Below, piece by piece: positions 47,369-55,959 of a stretch of DNA of 64,000 nucleotides (positions within the stretch are counted from its first letter, which is position 1; each line of letters opens with the position of its first letter). The notes below the pieces were generated by a model. It did no database searches. It was not told where the DNA came from and saw nothing but the letters and a program-made list of their open reading frames with translations. The stretch comes from Frankia casuarinae (GTDB taxonomy: Bacteria > Actinomycetota > Actinomycetes > Frankiales > Frankiaceae), in the NCBI RefSeq assembly GCF_000013345.1, contig NC_007777.1, positions 1,860,001 to 1,924,000 of the forward strand, in the 5' to 3' direction. The position numbers and the translations under genes are program-made.

Positions 47369-48921
47369 GTGCTTCTCCTAGCAGAACGGGTGAGCAGGAA
47401 GGTCGCCGGGGTCGACAGCAGCACCATCAACCCCGCGTAGGGGGCGGCCGCGCCGTAATCGACGTCGCGGACGTTGCTCCAGAACTCGGTCGCCAGGGTG
47501 TCGGTGCCGGTGGGTGACAGCAGCAGGGTCGCGGTGAGTTCGGTGACCACAGCGAGGAACACCAGGATGGCGCCGGCGCCGACGCCGGGGGCGATCAGCG
47601 GCAGGGTGACCCGCAGCCAGGCCCGCGTCGGGCGCAGGCCCAGGGCGTGTGCGACGTCGTCCAGGACGGGTGGCGCCTGCGCGATCGCGCCCCGTACCGC
47701 CACCGTGGCCCGCGGCAGGAACATGATCGCGTAGGCGGCGATCAGGAGGGTGGTGGTCTGGTACACGGCCGGCAGGATGTGCAGCGATACCGTGACGAGA
47801 GCGAGCGCCACCACGATGCCCGGCAGCGCGTTGGCCGTGTAGGTGCTGCGTTCAAGCAGCGTCCCGATCCGGCCCGGGTGGCGTACCGCGAGCCACGCCA
47901 CCGGAAGCGCCAACAGGACGGTGCACAGCGCGCCGGCGAGGCCGAGTCCGGCCGCGGTCGCGGCGGCGGTGGCCAGTTCGACGGCGGGGAAGGCGGCGGA
48001 GGCACCCACCAGCAGCCAGCGGACGAGGCTCACCAGCGGCACGCCGAGCGCCAGGCCCACGACCGCGCCGAGCCCGCCGACGGCGGGGGCGGTGAGCCGG
48101 CCGAGCCGGGCGGGTTGCGCGGTGCGGCTGGCTCCGGGCCCGAGCCGGGCGTAGCGGTGCCGACCGCGCAGGCTCAGCTCGGTGCCGACCAGGACCGCGC
48201 AGTACAGCACCAGGACGCCGGCGAGCATGTTCGCCGCCGGGCCGTTGAACGACGAGCGGTACTGGTCGTAGATGGCCGTGGTGAAGGTGGGGAACCGCAG
48301 CATCTGCAGGGCGCCGAACTCGGCGAGCAGGTGCAGGCCGACCAGCAGCGACCCGCCGAGGACGGCCGGGCGCAACTGCGGGAGCACGACCCTGGTGAAC
48401 GTCCGCCACGGGCCGAGCCCGAGTGACCTGGCGGATTCCTCCAGCGCCGGGTCCAGCCCCCGCAGGGTCGCGCCGACGGGGAGGTAGACCAGCGGGTAGT
48501 AGGCGAGTGTCACGATCAGCAGGGCGCCCGGGTATCCCTCGACGTCCGCGGTCAGCGAAACCCAACCGTAGCTGACGACAAACGCGGGCAGTGCCAGCGG
48601 AGCGGCGAGCAGCACGTGCCAGACCCGTCGTCCCGGCAGGGCCGTCCGTTCCACCAGCCAGGCGGCGGCCGTGCCCAGGACGGCGCTGGCCGCCATCCCG
48701 CCGGTCACGAGCTTGGTGGTGTTGACCAGCAGCTCGCCGACCCTGGGCCGGATCAGCAGCCGCCAGGCCTCCGACCAGCCCACACTGACCGTGTATCCGA
48801 CGACGAAGAACAGTGGGACGGCCGCGAGCAGCGCGACGAGCACGCAGGCCAGCAGCAGCGGGCGCGGGTACGCCGGGCCGGTGCGTACCCACCATCCCGC
48901 CGTCGTGGGCTGGCCGTTCAG
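47365..48921 (-). CDS. ABC transporter permease, iron(III)-type (FbpB-like, two fused halves)
   Basis: A 518-residue permease with about 12 helices in two homologous halves. Each half carries an EAA-type coupling loop (EESARSLGLGPWRTFTRVVLPQLRP and DDVAHALGLRPTRAWLRVTLPLIAP), as in FbpB/SfuB ferric permeases. No ATG, GTG or TTG exists in frame near the expected start. The best candidate is CTG 48921, overlapping the binding-protein stop (CTGA); the next GTG, at 48843, falls inside helix 1. It is translationally coupled to both neighbours. Confidence 0.88.
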   Translation of the reverse strand: MNGQPTTAGWWVRTGPAYPRPLLLACVLVALLAAVPLFFVVGYTVSVGWSEAWRLLIRPRVGELLVNTTKLVTGGMAASAVLGTAAAWLVERTALPGRRVWHVLLAAPLALPAFVVSYGWVSLTADVEGYPGALLIVTLAYYPLVYLPVGATLRGLDPALEESARSLGLGPWRTFTRVVLPQLRPAVLGGSLLVGLHLLAEFGALQMLRFPTFTTAIYDQYRSSFNGPAANMLAGVLVLYCAVLVGTELSLRGRHRYARLGPGASRTAQPARLGRLTAPAVGGLGAVVGLALGVPLVSLVRWLLVGASAAFPAVELATAAATAAGLGLAGALCTVLLALPVAWLAVRHPGRIGTLLERSTYTANALPGIVVALALVTVSLHILPAVYQTTTLLIAAYAIMFLPRATVAVRGAIAQAPPVLDDVAHALGLRPTRAWLRVTLPLIAPGVGAGAILVFLAVVTELTATLLLSPTGTDTLATEFWSNVRDVDYGAAAPYAGLMVLLSTPATFLLTRSARRST

Positions 48922-49931
48922 AGCAGGCCCGCCCGCTGCATCAGTTCGACGACCTTTGGTCCGTTCAGGGTCGAGATGTCGATGTCGGGCGGATCGAGGG
49001 TCGACAGCGGCTTCAGCGCAGGGTTCGTGGGGACCGCGTCGGACACGGCGTACTCCAGGGCACCGCTGTCGACCAGCGCCTTCTGCCCGGCGTCGCTGGT
49101 GAGGAAGGCGACCAGCCGCTGCGCCTCGGCCTGCTGGTCGCTGGCCGCGAGGACGCCGGCGCCGGAGACGCTGACGAACGCGCCCGGGTCCCGGTGGCCG
49201 AAGAAGTGCAGGTCGACGTTCCTGCTGTCCTTGCCCGACTCCGCCTGGTCCTGGTACCAGTAGTAATGGTAGATCACAGCGGCGGGGACCTCGCCCGCGT
49301 TCACGGCGCGCAGCGCGGCGATGTTGTTGTCGTAGATCTTCGCATTGCGTTTCAGCCCGGCGAGCCACTCGGCGGTGGCCCCCTCGCCCTTCACCGCGAG
49401 TACGGCGCTGACGATGGCCTGGAAGTCCGCTCCGGCCGCCGCGACACCGACCTTCCCCTTCCACGCCGGTCCCGCCAGGTCCATGATCGACGTGGGCAGC
49501 TCGTTCTTGGCGACCTGCCCACGGTTGTAGATGAACACCGTCGACCGGGCCGCGAAACCGACCCAGTTGCCGGTGCTCGGGACGTACTGGTCAGGCACCT
49601 GGCCCAAGGTGGCCCGGTCCAGTTTGCTGAAGCGGCCGGCGCGGTCGACCAGCGTCATGGCCGGCGAGTTCTCGGTGACGAAGACGTCCGCCGGCGAGCT
49701 GTCGCCTTCCTGGACGATCTGGTTCGCCAGCTCGGGGTCGCCGCCGCGACGCAACTCGACCTTGATGCCGGTCTGCTTGGTGAACGCGTCCACCATCACC
49801 CGCATCAGGTCCTGGTGCTGCGCGTTGTAGAGCGTGATCGTCTTCCCGTCGTCCCCCGAGCCGCACGCTGACAGGCCGGCCAGGCAGGTGGCCGTCACCA
49901 GCACGACCAAGGTTCTTCCTAACGAACCCAT
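48918..49931 (-). CDS. Ferric-iron-type ABC substrate-binding lipoprotein (FbpA-like)
   Basis: A 337-residue exported lipoprotein with a signal peptide and lipobox LSAC near residue 23. The family pattern ITLYNAQHQDLMRVMVDAFTKQTGIKVELR follows, then DVFVTENSPAMTLVDRAG, and in the C-terminal half VIYHYYWYQDQAESG with the paired tyrosines that bind Fe3+ in FbpA/FutA proteins. ATG 49931 has GGAGGAG 5 nt upstream; GTG 49982 would be a longer, less likely start. An iron-box-like sequence lies 88 bp upstream. It is the first gene of a three-gene coupled operon. Confidence 0.92.
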   Translation of the reverse strand: MGSLGRTLVVLVTATCLAGLSACGSGDDGKTITLYNAQHQDLMRVMVDAFTKQTGIKVELRRGGDPELANQIVQEGDSSPADVFVTENSPAMTLVDRAGRFSKLDRATLGQVPDQYVPSTGNWVGFAARSTVFIYNRGQVAKNELPTSIMDLAGPAWKGKVGVAAAGADFQAIVSAVLAVKGEGATAEWLAGLKRNAKIYDNNIAALRAVNAGEVPAAVIYHYYWYQDQAESGKDSRNVDLHFFGHRDPGAFVSVSGAGVLAASDQQAEAQRLVAFLTSDAGQKALVDSGALEYAVSDAVPTNPALKPLSTLDPPDIDISTLNGPKVVELMQRAGLL

Positions 49932-50018
49932 CGGGCTCCTCCAGCTGAACACTCCACCTGAACCCTCCACCTGGACAGACACGTCCGACCGACCTCGAAC
50001 CCCTAATCGGTGTAGAAG

Positions 50019-50037
50019 TTAACTCATGCTTACCTTA
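50019..50037 (-). promoter_or_regulatory. Candidate DtxR/IdeR iron box before the ferric-uptake operon
   Basis: TTAACTCATGCTTACCTTA on the plus strand (TAAGGTAAGCATGAGTTAA on the coding strand) matches 12 of 19 positions of the DtxR-family consensus TTAGGTTAGGCTAACCTAA. It sits 88 bp upstream of the binding-protein start and overlaps the last codons of the next gene. Confidence 0.55.
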
Positions 50038-52699
50038 GCGCCGTAGAATGTGACGAGTGGCACAAGTCGGGAGCGCTGGCGGGCGAACCGCGGAGCGGAC
50101 GCCTGGCGCCGAGTGGGATCGGCACGCCCGCCGTGAGCCGGCTGAGAAGGCCCATGGCATGGAACGAGACCTTCCACGCGGCGACGCCGACGGTGAGCGA
50201 GGCCAGCAGCGCCAGGACCGGATGGTCGTCCTGCAGAAGGGGGAACACCTGCCAGTGGGTCAGGTAGATGTAGAGCGAGCTGCCGGCCAGCGGGCCCGCC
50301 AGCCGGCGCAGCGGGCGTGGGCAGCGGACGCTCGTGGTCCAGGCCAGCAGGAGCACGCCGCCGAGCACCACGTGCTCCCGGCGTGCGTCAGCGAAGAACC
50401 CGGGGATGGTGAGCGCCGCCGCCGCGGTGAGGGCCAGCCGCTGCCGTACCGTGGTCGCGGCGGCGGTGGCCCATCCCAGCGCGAACAGCCAGAGCACCGC
50501 CACCGACGTCTGGGTGTGGCGTGGTCCCGGCGGTAGGGCCACGACGTCGAAGCGGGTGAGCAGACCGGCGGCGAGGACACCGGCGGCGACGGCCCACGGG
50601 CGGCGCCGCTGCCAGCGGTCGAACGCCGGCACGCCGAGCAGGGCCGCGAGGACCAGCAGGATCTGGACCAGGGCTTCGACGAACCAGAACTCCCAGGGTG
50701 GGCCCGCGCGGTCCGGCCCGAACACGCTGTTGAGCAGCACGATGTTGGCGGGTTCGTGTTCGTCCATGACGAGCACGAGTACGGTGATGAAGACGATGCT
50801 CGGCATCGCGAGGTACGCGATGCTGCGGAGCAGCCCGCGGACCCGGTCGCGCCGCGGCGCCGCGGTCAGGTGGAAACGGGCGAAGTTGTAGCCGGCGACG
50901 GCGATGAGGAGATGGGCGCCCCCGAGGATGCCGCCGACGGCGTCGAAGGTGTTGGCGTGCGTCCCGACGATCAGCACGATCGCAACCGCCCGGAGCAGCA
51001 CGCTGGTCTCGATCGAGCTGCCAGAGCCGCCAGCCCGGCGCTTCGGTCGCGTGGCCGGCTTCAGGTCCCGCACGGCCATGGTGTGCCAGCCGGCGGGCAG
51101 GTGTCCGAGGGCGTCCTCCAGCCGCAGTGACAGTTCCACGTAGGACAGCGAGTCGCCGCCCAGGCTCACGAAGGTGCTGTCGTCGGTGACATCGTCGCGG
51201 TGGAGCAGCTCGGCGAACAGCCGGCGTACGTCGGCTGTTCCGTCCGACGGTCCGTCCCGTCCGGTGGGCGCGGTCGTGCGCGCCGGTCGCGCGTCGCGGG
51301 CGATCTCCTGCAGCGCGACCAGATCCGGTTTGCCGGTGGCCAGGCGGGGCAGGGCGGCCAGGCGGTGGACGCGGACGGCGTTCTCCGGCAGCCGGCAGGC
51401 CCGCGCGACCAGCCGGCGGACCGAAGGCGTGTCCCGGTCACCCTCGATCATCACGTCAACGGCGTCGTCGCCGGTCACGCAGCAGGCGCTGAGCCCCTGG
51501 CCGGCGAGGGTGTCTTCCACGTGTTGCAGGTCGATCCGGATCCCGAAGACCTTGGCGGATCTGGTCTGCCGTCCCACGATCTCGTACAGGCCGTCATCGG
51601 TGCGGCGCGCGACGTCCCCGGTGCGCAGCTCGTCGAGCGTCGGACCGAGCGCGAGGTCCGAGGCCGTCCGCGCGTAACCCATCATGACGTTGGGCCCGGA
51701 ATAGACGAGCTGCCCCAGATCCCCGGTGCTGTCGGTGCTCCCGGTGCGGTCGGCCAGCGGCTCGAGCCGGAACGACCCGCCCGGGACCGGGACTCCGATG
51801 GTGTGGGGGTGGGTCGGCGCGAGGTGCGGCGGCAGGCAGGACATCCGCGCCGTGGCCTCGGTCTGGCCGTACATCACGACGAAGTCCCAGCCGTTGCGTC
51901 GTCCGAGCTCGGCGTAGCGGGCCACCCGGTCCGGCGCCAGTCGACCGCCGGCCTGCGTGATGTAGCGCAGATGCGGCAGCGACATCGCGTCGAAACCGAT
52001 CCTGTCGAGCAGGTCGAACGTGTAGGGGACGCCAGCCAGCGAGGTTCCCTGCCCGTCCCGGAAGAGGTTCCAGAAGCAGGCGTCCACGACGGACAGGGAC
52101 GTCAGGATCAGACCGGCCCCGCACAGGAGGTGACTGTGCACGACCGACAGCCCGTAGCAGTAGTACAGGGGCAGGGTCGTCGCGGCGCGGTCGCCGGGGC
52201 GAAGGCCGAGGCACTCGACGATCGACTCGGCATTGGCCTGCAGGTTCGTGTACGACAGCCGGACCAGTTTCGGTGAGCCCGTCGAGCCCGACGTGCTCAG
52301 CAGCAGCGCGAGGTCCGGATGAAGGTCGTGCTTCGAGCCCTCCCGCCGCTGCTCGACGCGGGTCCGCGTGCCGGCCGGGCGGATCACCACGTCGGGGTCA
52401 TAGGACGTGATCAGGGCGTCGGTCGACGCGGCGTTGTCACCCGGCACCAGCAGGACCGCGTGCCCGGCGGACAGCGCCGCCAGGTACAGGACGAGGACGT
52501 CGATCGTGTTGACCGCCGCGAGGAGCACCAGCCGCCGCCCGGCGCCGAGCCGACCGGCGGCGGCGTCGACGCGTGCCGCCAGTTCGCGGTAGGACAGCCG
52601 GCCCTCAGCCGTGACAACGGCCGTGCGGTCACCGTGCCGTTCAAGGTGGCGGGCGAGGAACACAGTCGAGCTTGCGAGGGACGGGCCTGCCTTGGTCAC
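50030..52699 (-). CDS. Adenylation - carrier - membrane acyltransferase fusion protein
   Basis: An 889-residue three-part protein. Residues about 10-465 form an AMP-binding adenylation domain (LLLSTSGSTGSPKLVRLSY P-loop, VMYGQTEATARMSCLP, LRTGDVARRTDDGLYEIVGR, LATGKPDL). Residues about 480-555 form a phosphopantetheine carrier with GGDSLS and attachment Ser517. Residues about 570-870 form an acyltransferase-3-like domain with about 10 helices (LRAVAIVLIVGTHANTFDAVGG at the start). It would activate an acyl or amino acid, load it on its own carrier and transfer it at the membrane. The start is GTG 52699, 17 nt after an iron box, so production under iron starvation is likely. No ribosome site was found. 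Confidence 0.88.
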   Translation of the reverse strand: MTKAGPSLASSTVFLARHLERHGDRTAVVTAEGRLSYRELAARVDAAAGRLGAGRRLVLLAAVNTIDVLVLYLAALSAGHAVLLVPGDNAASTDALITSYDPDVVIRPAGTRTRVEQRREGSKHDLHPDLALLLSTSGSTGSPKLVRLSYTNLQANAESIVECLGLRPGDRAATTLPLYYCYGLSVVHSHLLCGAGLILTSLSVVDACFWNLFRDGQGTSLAGVPYTFDLLDRIGFDAMSLPHLRYITQAGGRLAPDRVARYAELGRRNGWDFVVMYGQTEATARMSCLPPHLAPTHPHTIGVPVPGGSFRLEPLADRTGSTDSTGDLGQLVYSGPNVMMGYARTASDLALGPTLDELRTGDVARRTDDGLYEIVGRQTRSAKVFGIRIDLQHVEDTLAGQGLSACCVTGDDAVDVMIEGDRDTPSVRRLVARACRLPENAVRVHRLAALPRLATGKPDLVALQEIARDARPARTTAPTGRDGPSDGTADVRRLFAELLHRDDVTDDSTFVSLGGDSLSYVELSLRLEDALGHLPAGWHTMAVRDLKPATRPKRRAGGSGSSIETSVLLRAVAIVLIVGTHANTFDAVGGILGGAHLLIAVAGYNFARFHLTAAPRRDRVRGLLRSIAYLAMPSIVFITVLVLVMDEHEPANIVLLNSVFGPDRAGPPWEFWFVEALVQILLVLAALLGVPAFDRWQRRRPWAVAAGVLAAGLLTRFDVVALPPGPRHTQTSVAVLWLFALGWATAAATTVRQRLALTAAAALTIPGFFADARREHVVLGGVLLLAWTTSVRCPRPLRRLAGPLAGSSLYIYLTHWQVFPLLQDDHPVLALLASLTVGVAAWKVSFHAMGLLSRLTAGVPIPLGARRPLRGSPASAPDLCHSSHSTALR

Positions 52700-52715
52700 C
52701 CAGCCAATGTACAAG

Positions 52716-52734
52716 TAAGGAAAGCCTACCCTAA
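52716..52734 (-). promoter_or_regulatory. Strong DtxR/IdeR-like iron box upstream of the fusion gene
   Basis: On the coding (minus) strand TTAGGGTAGGCTTTCCTTA matches the DtxR/IdeR consensus TTAGGTTAGGCTAACCTAA at 15 of 19 positions. It ends 17 nt before the fusion gene's GTG, where bound repressor would block transcription when iron is plentiful. Confidence 0.72.
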
Positions 52735-53054
52735 GTCATACCTCTCACTGCGCCTACGTCATCGACCTGTGACGTTCGGTGCCGCAGCCGCCCATGGATG
52801 ATCTTGCTGTGTGGCGGTGGCAGTGGCGGCGGCAGCGGTGGTGATGGTGGCCCCCCGCCCCAGGGCGGCACCCACCTGCTGGGAGGAGTTGAGTAACGCC
52901 GCGGGCGATATGGCGTCGTCGTCGGTTCGGAATGATGTCCAGCGGATAAGCGTGGTTCGCCGGGTGGCGGGCATCAGCTTGTTGACCTGTGATGTCGAGC
53001 GCCAGCTGACGGCAAGGTCCTTGTATCGGTGACCGACGAGGGGAGAATAGGATC
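52735..53054. other. 320-bp divergent intergenic region
   Basis: It lies between the iron-box-controlled fusion gene (minus) and the HdeD gene (plus). No supported gene; a 73-codon plus-strand ORF at 52811 starts with Ala/Val repeats and has no ribosome site or family resemblance. GAGGGGAG lies about 12 nt before GTG 53055. Confidence 0.55.
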
Positions 53055-53780
53055 GTGAGCGACATAACTGCCTCAGATCGTCGTACACATGAAAGATCCA
53101 CAAATGTGCCCTGGTTTGGTTTTCTCGCCGTTGGAGCAGCTTTTGCCCTGTTCGCGCTGGCCATTCCGCAGTTCGATCTGACCACGGTATGGTCGATCGC
53201 CGTGCTTCTCGGGATCGTCCTGCTCCTCGGTGCGGTGAGTGAGTTGCTGGCGGCGGCGGCGACGGCCCGGGACTGGCGCTGGTCCCATGCGCTGCTCGCG
53301 GTGCTGTTCGTGGCCGGCGGGGTGGTGGCGCTGGTCTGGCCGGATCCCACGGTCAAGGCAGTGGGCCGGATCGCGGCCTGGTTCTTTTTGATCAAGGGTC
53401 TCTACGACGTCGTCAACTCGTTCGTCGCCCGACGGACTGAGCAGCAGGCCGCGGCCGGGCAGTACGCCACCGCGGCGGAGGGCCGCCCCACCCCGGCCCA
53501 GTGGTGGATGCCGCTGATCGTCGGTGCGTTGGAGATCGGGGCGGCGTTCTGGGTGGTGGGTTCCCAGCGGGTCTCGTTGCCGCTGCTGGCCCTGTGGGTG
53601 GGCCTCACGGCCCTGGCGATCGGGCTGACCAAGATTGCCATGGGGTTCCGGCTGCGGGGCGTTTCCCGACCGCCCGCCTCGCTGGAGGGCCTGGCGATTC
53701 CCGGCTTCGGCGCCGGCGCGGTGGAAGGCAGGCGGCTGGAGGAGGGGCGCGTCCAACGACCCGTGTCCGGGAACCGTTGA
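53055..53780 (+). CDS. HdeD-family (DUF308) membrane protein
   Basis: A 241-residue protein with six membrane segments arranged as repeated pairs, as in HdeD/DUF308 proteins: WFGFLAVGAAFALFALAIP, VLLGIVLLLGAVSELLAA, ALLAVLFVAGGVVALVWPDPTVKAVGRIAAWFFLIKGLYDVVNSF, LIVGALEIGAAFWVVGSQ, LLALWVGLTALAIGLTKI. The WPDPT and (F/W)FL(I/L)KG elements are typical. In enterobacteria HdeD helps in acid stress; in actinobacteria the role is unclear. It is followed by a long bidirectional hairpin. Confidence 0.88.
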   Translation: MSDITASDRRTHERSTNVPWFGFLAVGAAFALFALAIPQFDLTTVWSIAVLLGIVLLLGAVSELLAAAATARDWRWSHALLAVLFVAGGVVALVWPDPTVKAVGRIAAWFFLIKGLYDVVNSFVARRTEQQAAAGQYATAAEGRPTPAQWWMPLIVGALEIGAAFWVVGSQRVSLPLLALWVGLTALAIGLTKIAMGFRLRGVSRPPASLEGLAIPGFGAGAVEGRRLEEGRVQRPVSGNR

Positions 53781-53856
53781 CGATCCCGGGTGGTCCCCGG
53801 ATCCCGGCCCCGGTTTCTTCCCGGCCCATCGGCTTCCGCCACCGCGGTCGGTCTGA

Positions 53857-53906
53857 CCCTGACGCCCCACCGCCCCGACTCGCGTCAGGGCGGTGGGGCG
53901 TCAGGG
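53857..53906. terminator. Perfect 19-bp hairpin after the HdeD gene
   Basis: CCCTGACGCCCCACCGCCC (53857-53875) pairs without mismatch with 53888-53906 across a 12-nt loop. It lies 77 bp after the HdeD stop. The first possible GTG of the ABC gene (53893) falls inside the right arm, which argues for the later GTG 53965. Confidence 0.8.
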
Positions 53907-53964
53907 TTGTGCTCCGCGGGAGGCTCTTCGCCGCCTCGGCGCGCGTCGGCATAGCCTCGGCGGC

Positions 53965-55905
53965 GTGATCCGTGAGCCGCTGCCCGTCCCGTCGGAGACG
54001 GCCTTCCCGTCGTGGGTGATCCGCTTGCATGCGCGTGCGCTCGCGCGGTTGACCGGCGCGCCCGAGGCGCGGCGCAGCGTCCGGTTCTTCGCCGACCAGG
54101 GCCGGGTCGTCGCGGTCCTCGTCGGGCTGTCCGTTCTCGGTTCGGCCGCCGTCGCCGTCGGGCCGTTCGTCCTGCGCCATCTCATCGACACGTCGTTGCC
54201 CACCGGCCAGGTGCGTGACCTCGTCGTCCCCGTTCTGCTGCTGTGCGCGGTGCTGGTGTTCGAGTCGAGCGTGCTTTCGGTGCGCATGGCGCTCATCGCT
54301 CGGCTCGGCGGCGTTGTCTCCGTGCGGATCCGTCAGACGGTGAACGCTCACCTGCAGCGCCTGCCCTTCGCCTTCTTTCCCCGCAGCCAGCAGGGGGAGG
54401 TGATGACGGTGATGTCCACCGACGTCCTGAACGCCCAGAACGCGATTTCCGCCACCGTGCAGGCGGTGGTCTGCCGGATCGCGGACATCGTCGTCGGCTC
54501 GATCGTCGTCTTCGTGCTGGACTGGCGTCTGAGCCTGGCGGTGATGGTCTTCGCGCCGGCCACGCTGCTGATCGTCCGCTCGGGCCGGCGGCGGCTCGCC
54601 GCGCTGTCCATCCGCCAGCGGGAGCTCGACGGTCTGCTCATGGTCCAGGTCGCCGACACCTCGTCGGTCTCCGGGGCGCTGCACGTGCGGCTGTTCGACC
54701 GGGTCGACTACGAGCAGACCCGCTTCGACGCGGCGGGCGCCGAGCTGCTCGCCGCCGCCGAGGATCAGGCCCGGCTGATGTCGCGGGTCCGGTTCCTGGT
54801 CAACCTCGGGATTATCGCGACGATGACGGCGGTGCTGGCGCTGGGGGCCTGGCTGGTCTCCAGCGGTCGCATCACGCTCGGGACGGTCGCAGCCCTGGGC
54901 GGCGCGTTGCTGGTGGCCTTCGGACCACTGTCGTCCGCTGTCAACCTGCGTGCGGAGCTCGCGGGTGCGGGCGCGTCCTTCCGGCGGATCTTCTCCCTGC
55001 TTGACGTCCCGCAGGACGAGGTACGCCTGAGGTTCGAAGGGGCCCGGGCCCCCGCGCTGACCGTCCCCCGCGCACCGCGGTCCGGGACGGAACCGGTGCC
55101 GGCCGCCGCTCGCTGGGGAGTCGATGCCGGCCGGGGACTCGATCTGACGTTCGACGACGTATGGTTCTCTTACGATCTTGCCACGGCCGAGGACCGGCCG
55201 GACGGCGACTGGCCGGACGACGACCCGACGTGGAACCTGCGCGGGGTGACCCTGAAAGTCGCCGCGGGGACGACGACGGCGATCGTCGGGGCCAGCGGGG
55301 CCGGCAAGACGACCATCACCTATCTGGCCAGCGGCATGCACCGGCCGCGGCGCGGCGGCATCCGTCTCGGCGGGGTTCCCCTCGACGACATCCCGCCGGA
55401 TAGTCTGCACACGATGATCGGCGTCGTCCCTCAGGACCCGCATCTGTTCCATGACACGATCGCGGCGAACCTTCGTTACGGCCGGTTGGACGCAACCGAC
55501 GACGAGCTGCGTGCCGCCCTGGCGGCCGCCAGCCTCTCCGCCCTGCTCGACCGGCTGCCCGAGGGCCTGGCGACCCGGGTCGGCGCCCGGGGCTACCGGT
55601 TGTCCGGTGGTGAGCGGCAGCGGTTGGCCATCGCCCGGGTCCTGCTGCAGTCACCACGGGTGCTGGTGCTGGACGAGGCGACCTCGGCGCTGGACACCGT
55701 CTCCGAGGCCGCCGTGCGCACCGCCCTGGACCGGCTCGCGGTGGGGCGGACGTGCCTGGTGATCGCGCACCGGCTGTCCACGGTGATTGACGCCGACCGC
55801 ATCTACGTGATGGACCACGGCCAGATCGTCGAGGACGGCACGCACAGCGAGCTGCTCGCCGACGGCGGCGCCTACGCCCGCCTCTACCGGCCCACCGTCG
55901 TCTGA
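53965..55905 (+). CDS. ABC exporter, fused membrane and ATPase domains (MsbA/LmrA type)
   Basis: A 646-residue half-transporter. Residues about 45-340 form a six-helix exporter domain (RIRQTVNAHLQRLPFAFFPRSQQGEVMTVMSTDVLN is the typical helix 2-3 loop). Residues about 395-645 are the nucleotide-binding domain, with Walker A GASGAGKT (442-449), signature LSGGERQR (546-553) and Walker B VLVLDEATSALD. There is no N-terminal C39 peptidase domain. It ends 54 bp from the convergent M50-like gene and is the obvious candidate exporter for the peptides at 57.6-58.4 kb, which is inferred from position. GTG 53965 lacks a strong ribosome site. Confidence 0.88.
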   Translation: MIREPLPVPSETAFPSWVIRLHARALARLTGAPEARRSVRFFADQGRVVAVLVGLSVLGSAAVAVGPFVLRHLIDTSLPTGQVRDLVVPVLLLCAVLVFESSVLSVRMALIARLGGVVSVRIRQTVNAHLQRLPFAFFPRSQQGEVMTVMSTDVLNAQNAISATVQAVVCRIADIVVGSIVVFVLDWRLSLAVMVFAPATLLIVRSGRRRLAALSIRQRELDGLLMVQVADTSSVSGALHVRLFDRVDYEQTRFDAAGAELLAAAEDQARLMSRVRFLVNLGIIATMTAVLALGAWLVSSGRITLGTVAALGGALLVAFGPLSSAVNLRAELAGAGASFRRIFSLLDVPQDEVRLRFEGARAPALTVPRAPRSGTEPVPAAARWGVDAGRGLDLTFDDVWFSYDLATAEDRPDGDWPDDDPTWNLRGVTLKVAAGTTTAIVGASGAGKTTITYLASGMHRPRRGGIRLGGVPLDDIPPDSLHTMIGVVPQDPHLFHDTIAANLRYGRLDATDDELRAALAAASLSALLDRLPEGLATRVGARGYRLSGGERQRLAIARVLLQSPRVLVLDEATSALDTVSEAAVRTALDRLAVGRTCLVIAHRLSTVIDADRIYVMDHGQIVEDGTHSELLADGGAYARLYRPTVV

Positions 55906-55959
55906 TCGGGTGGGGGCTGTCGGTGGTGGTGCCGTCGCGAGCTGGCCGGCGGGAGGCCG

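Noticed and set aside
53893-53964. Upstream GTG start for the ABC exporter
   Set aside because: It lies inside the right arm of a perfect 19-bp hairpin that terminates the HdeD gene.
53605-55452. A 615-codon minus-strand ORF opposite the ABC exporter
   Set aside because: Its sequence is Asp/Gln/Arg-rich shadow of the Walker-motif-containing gene on the plus strand.
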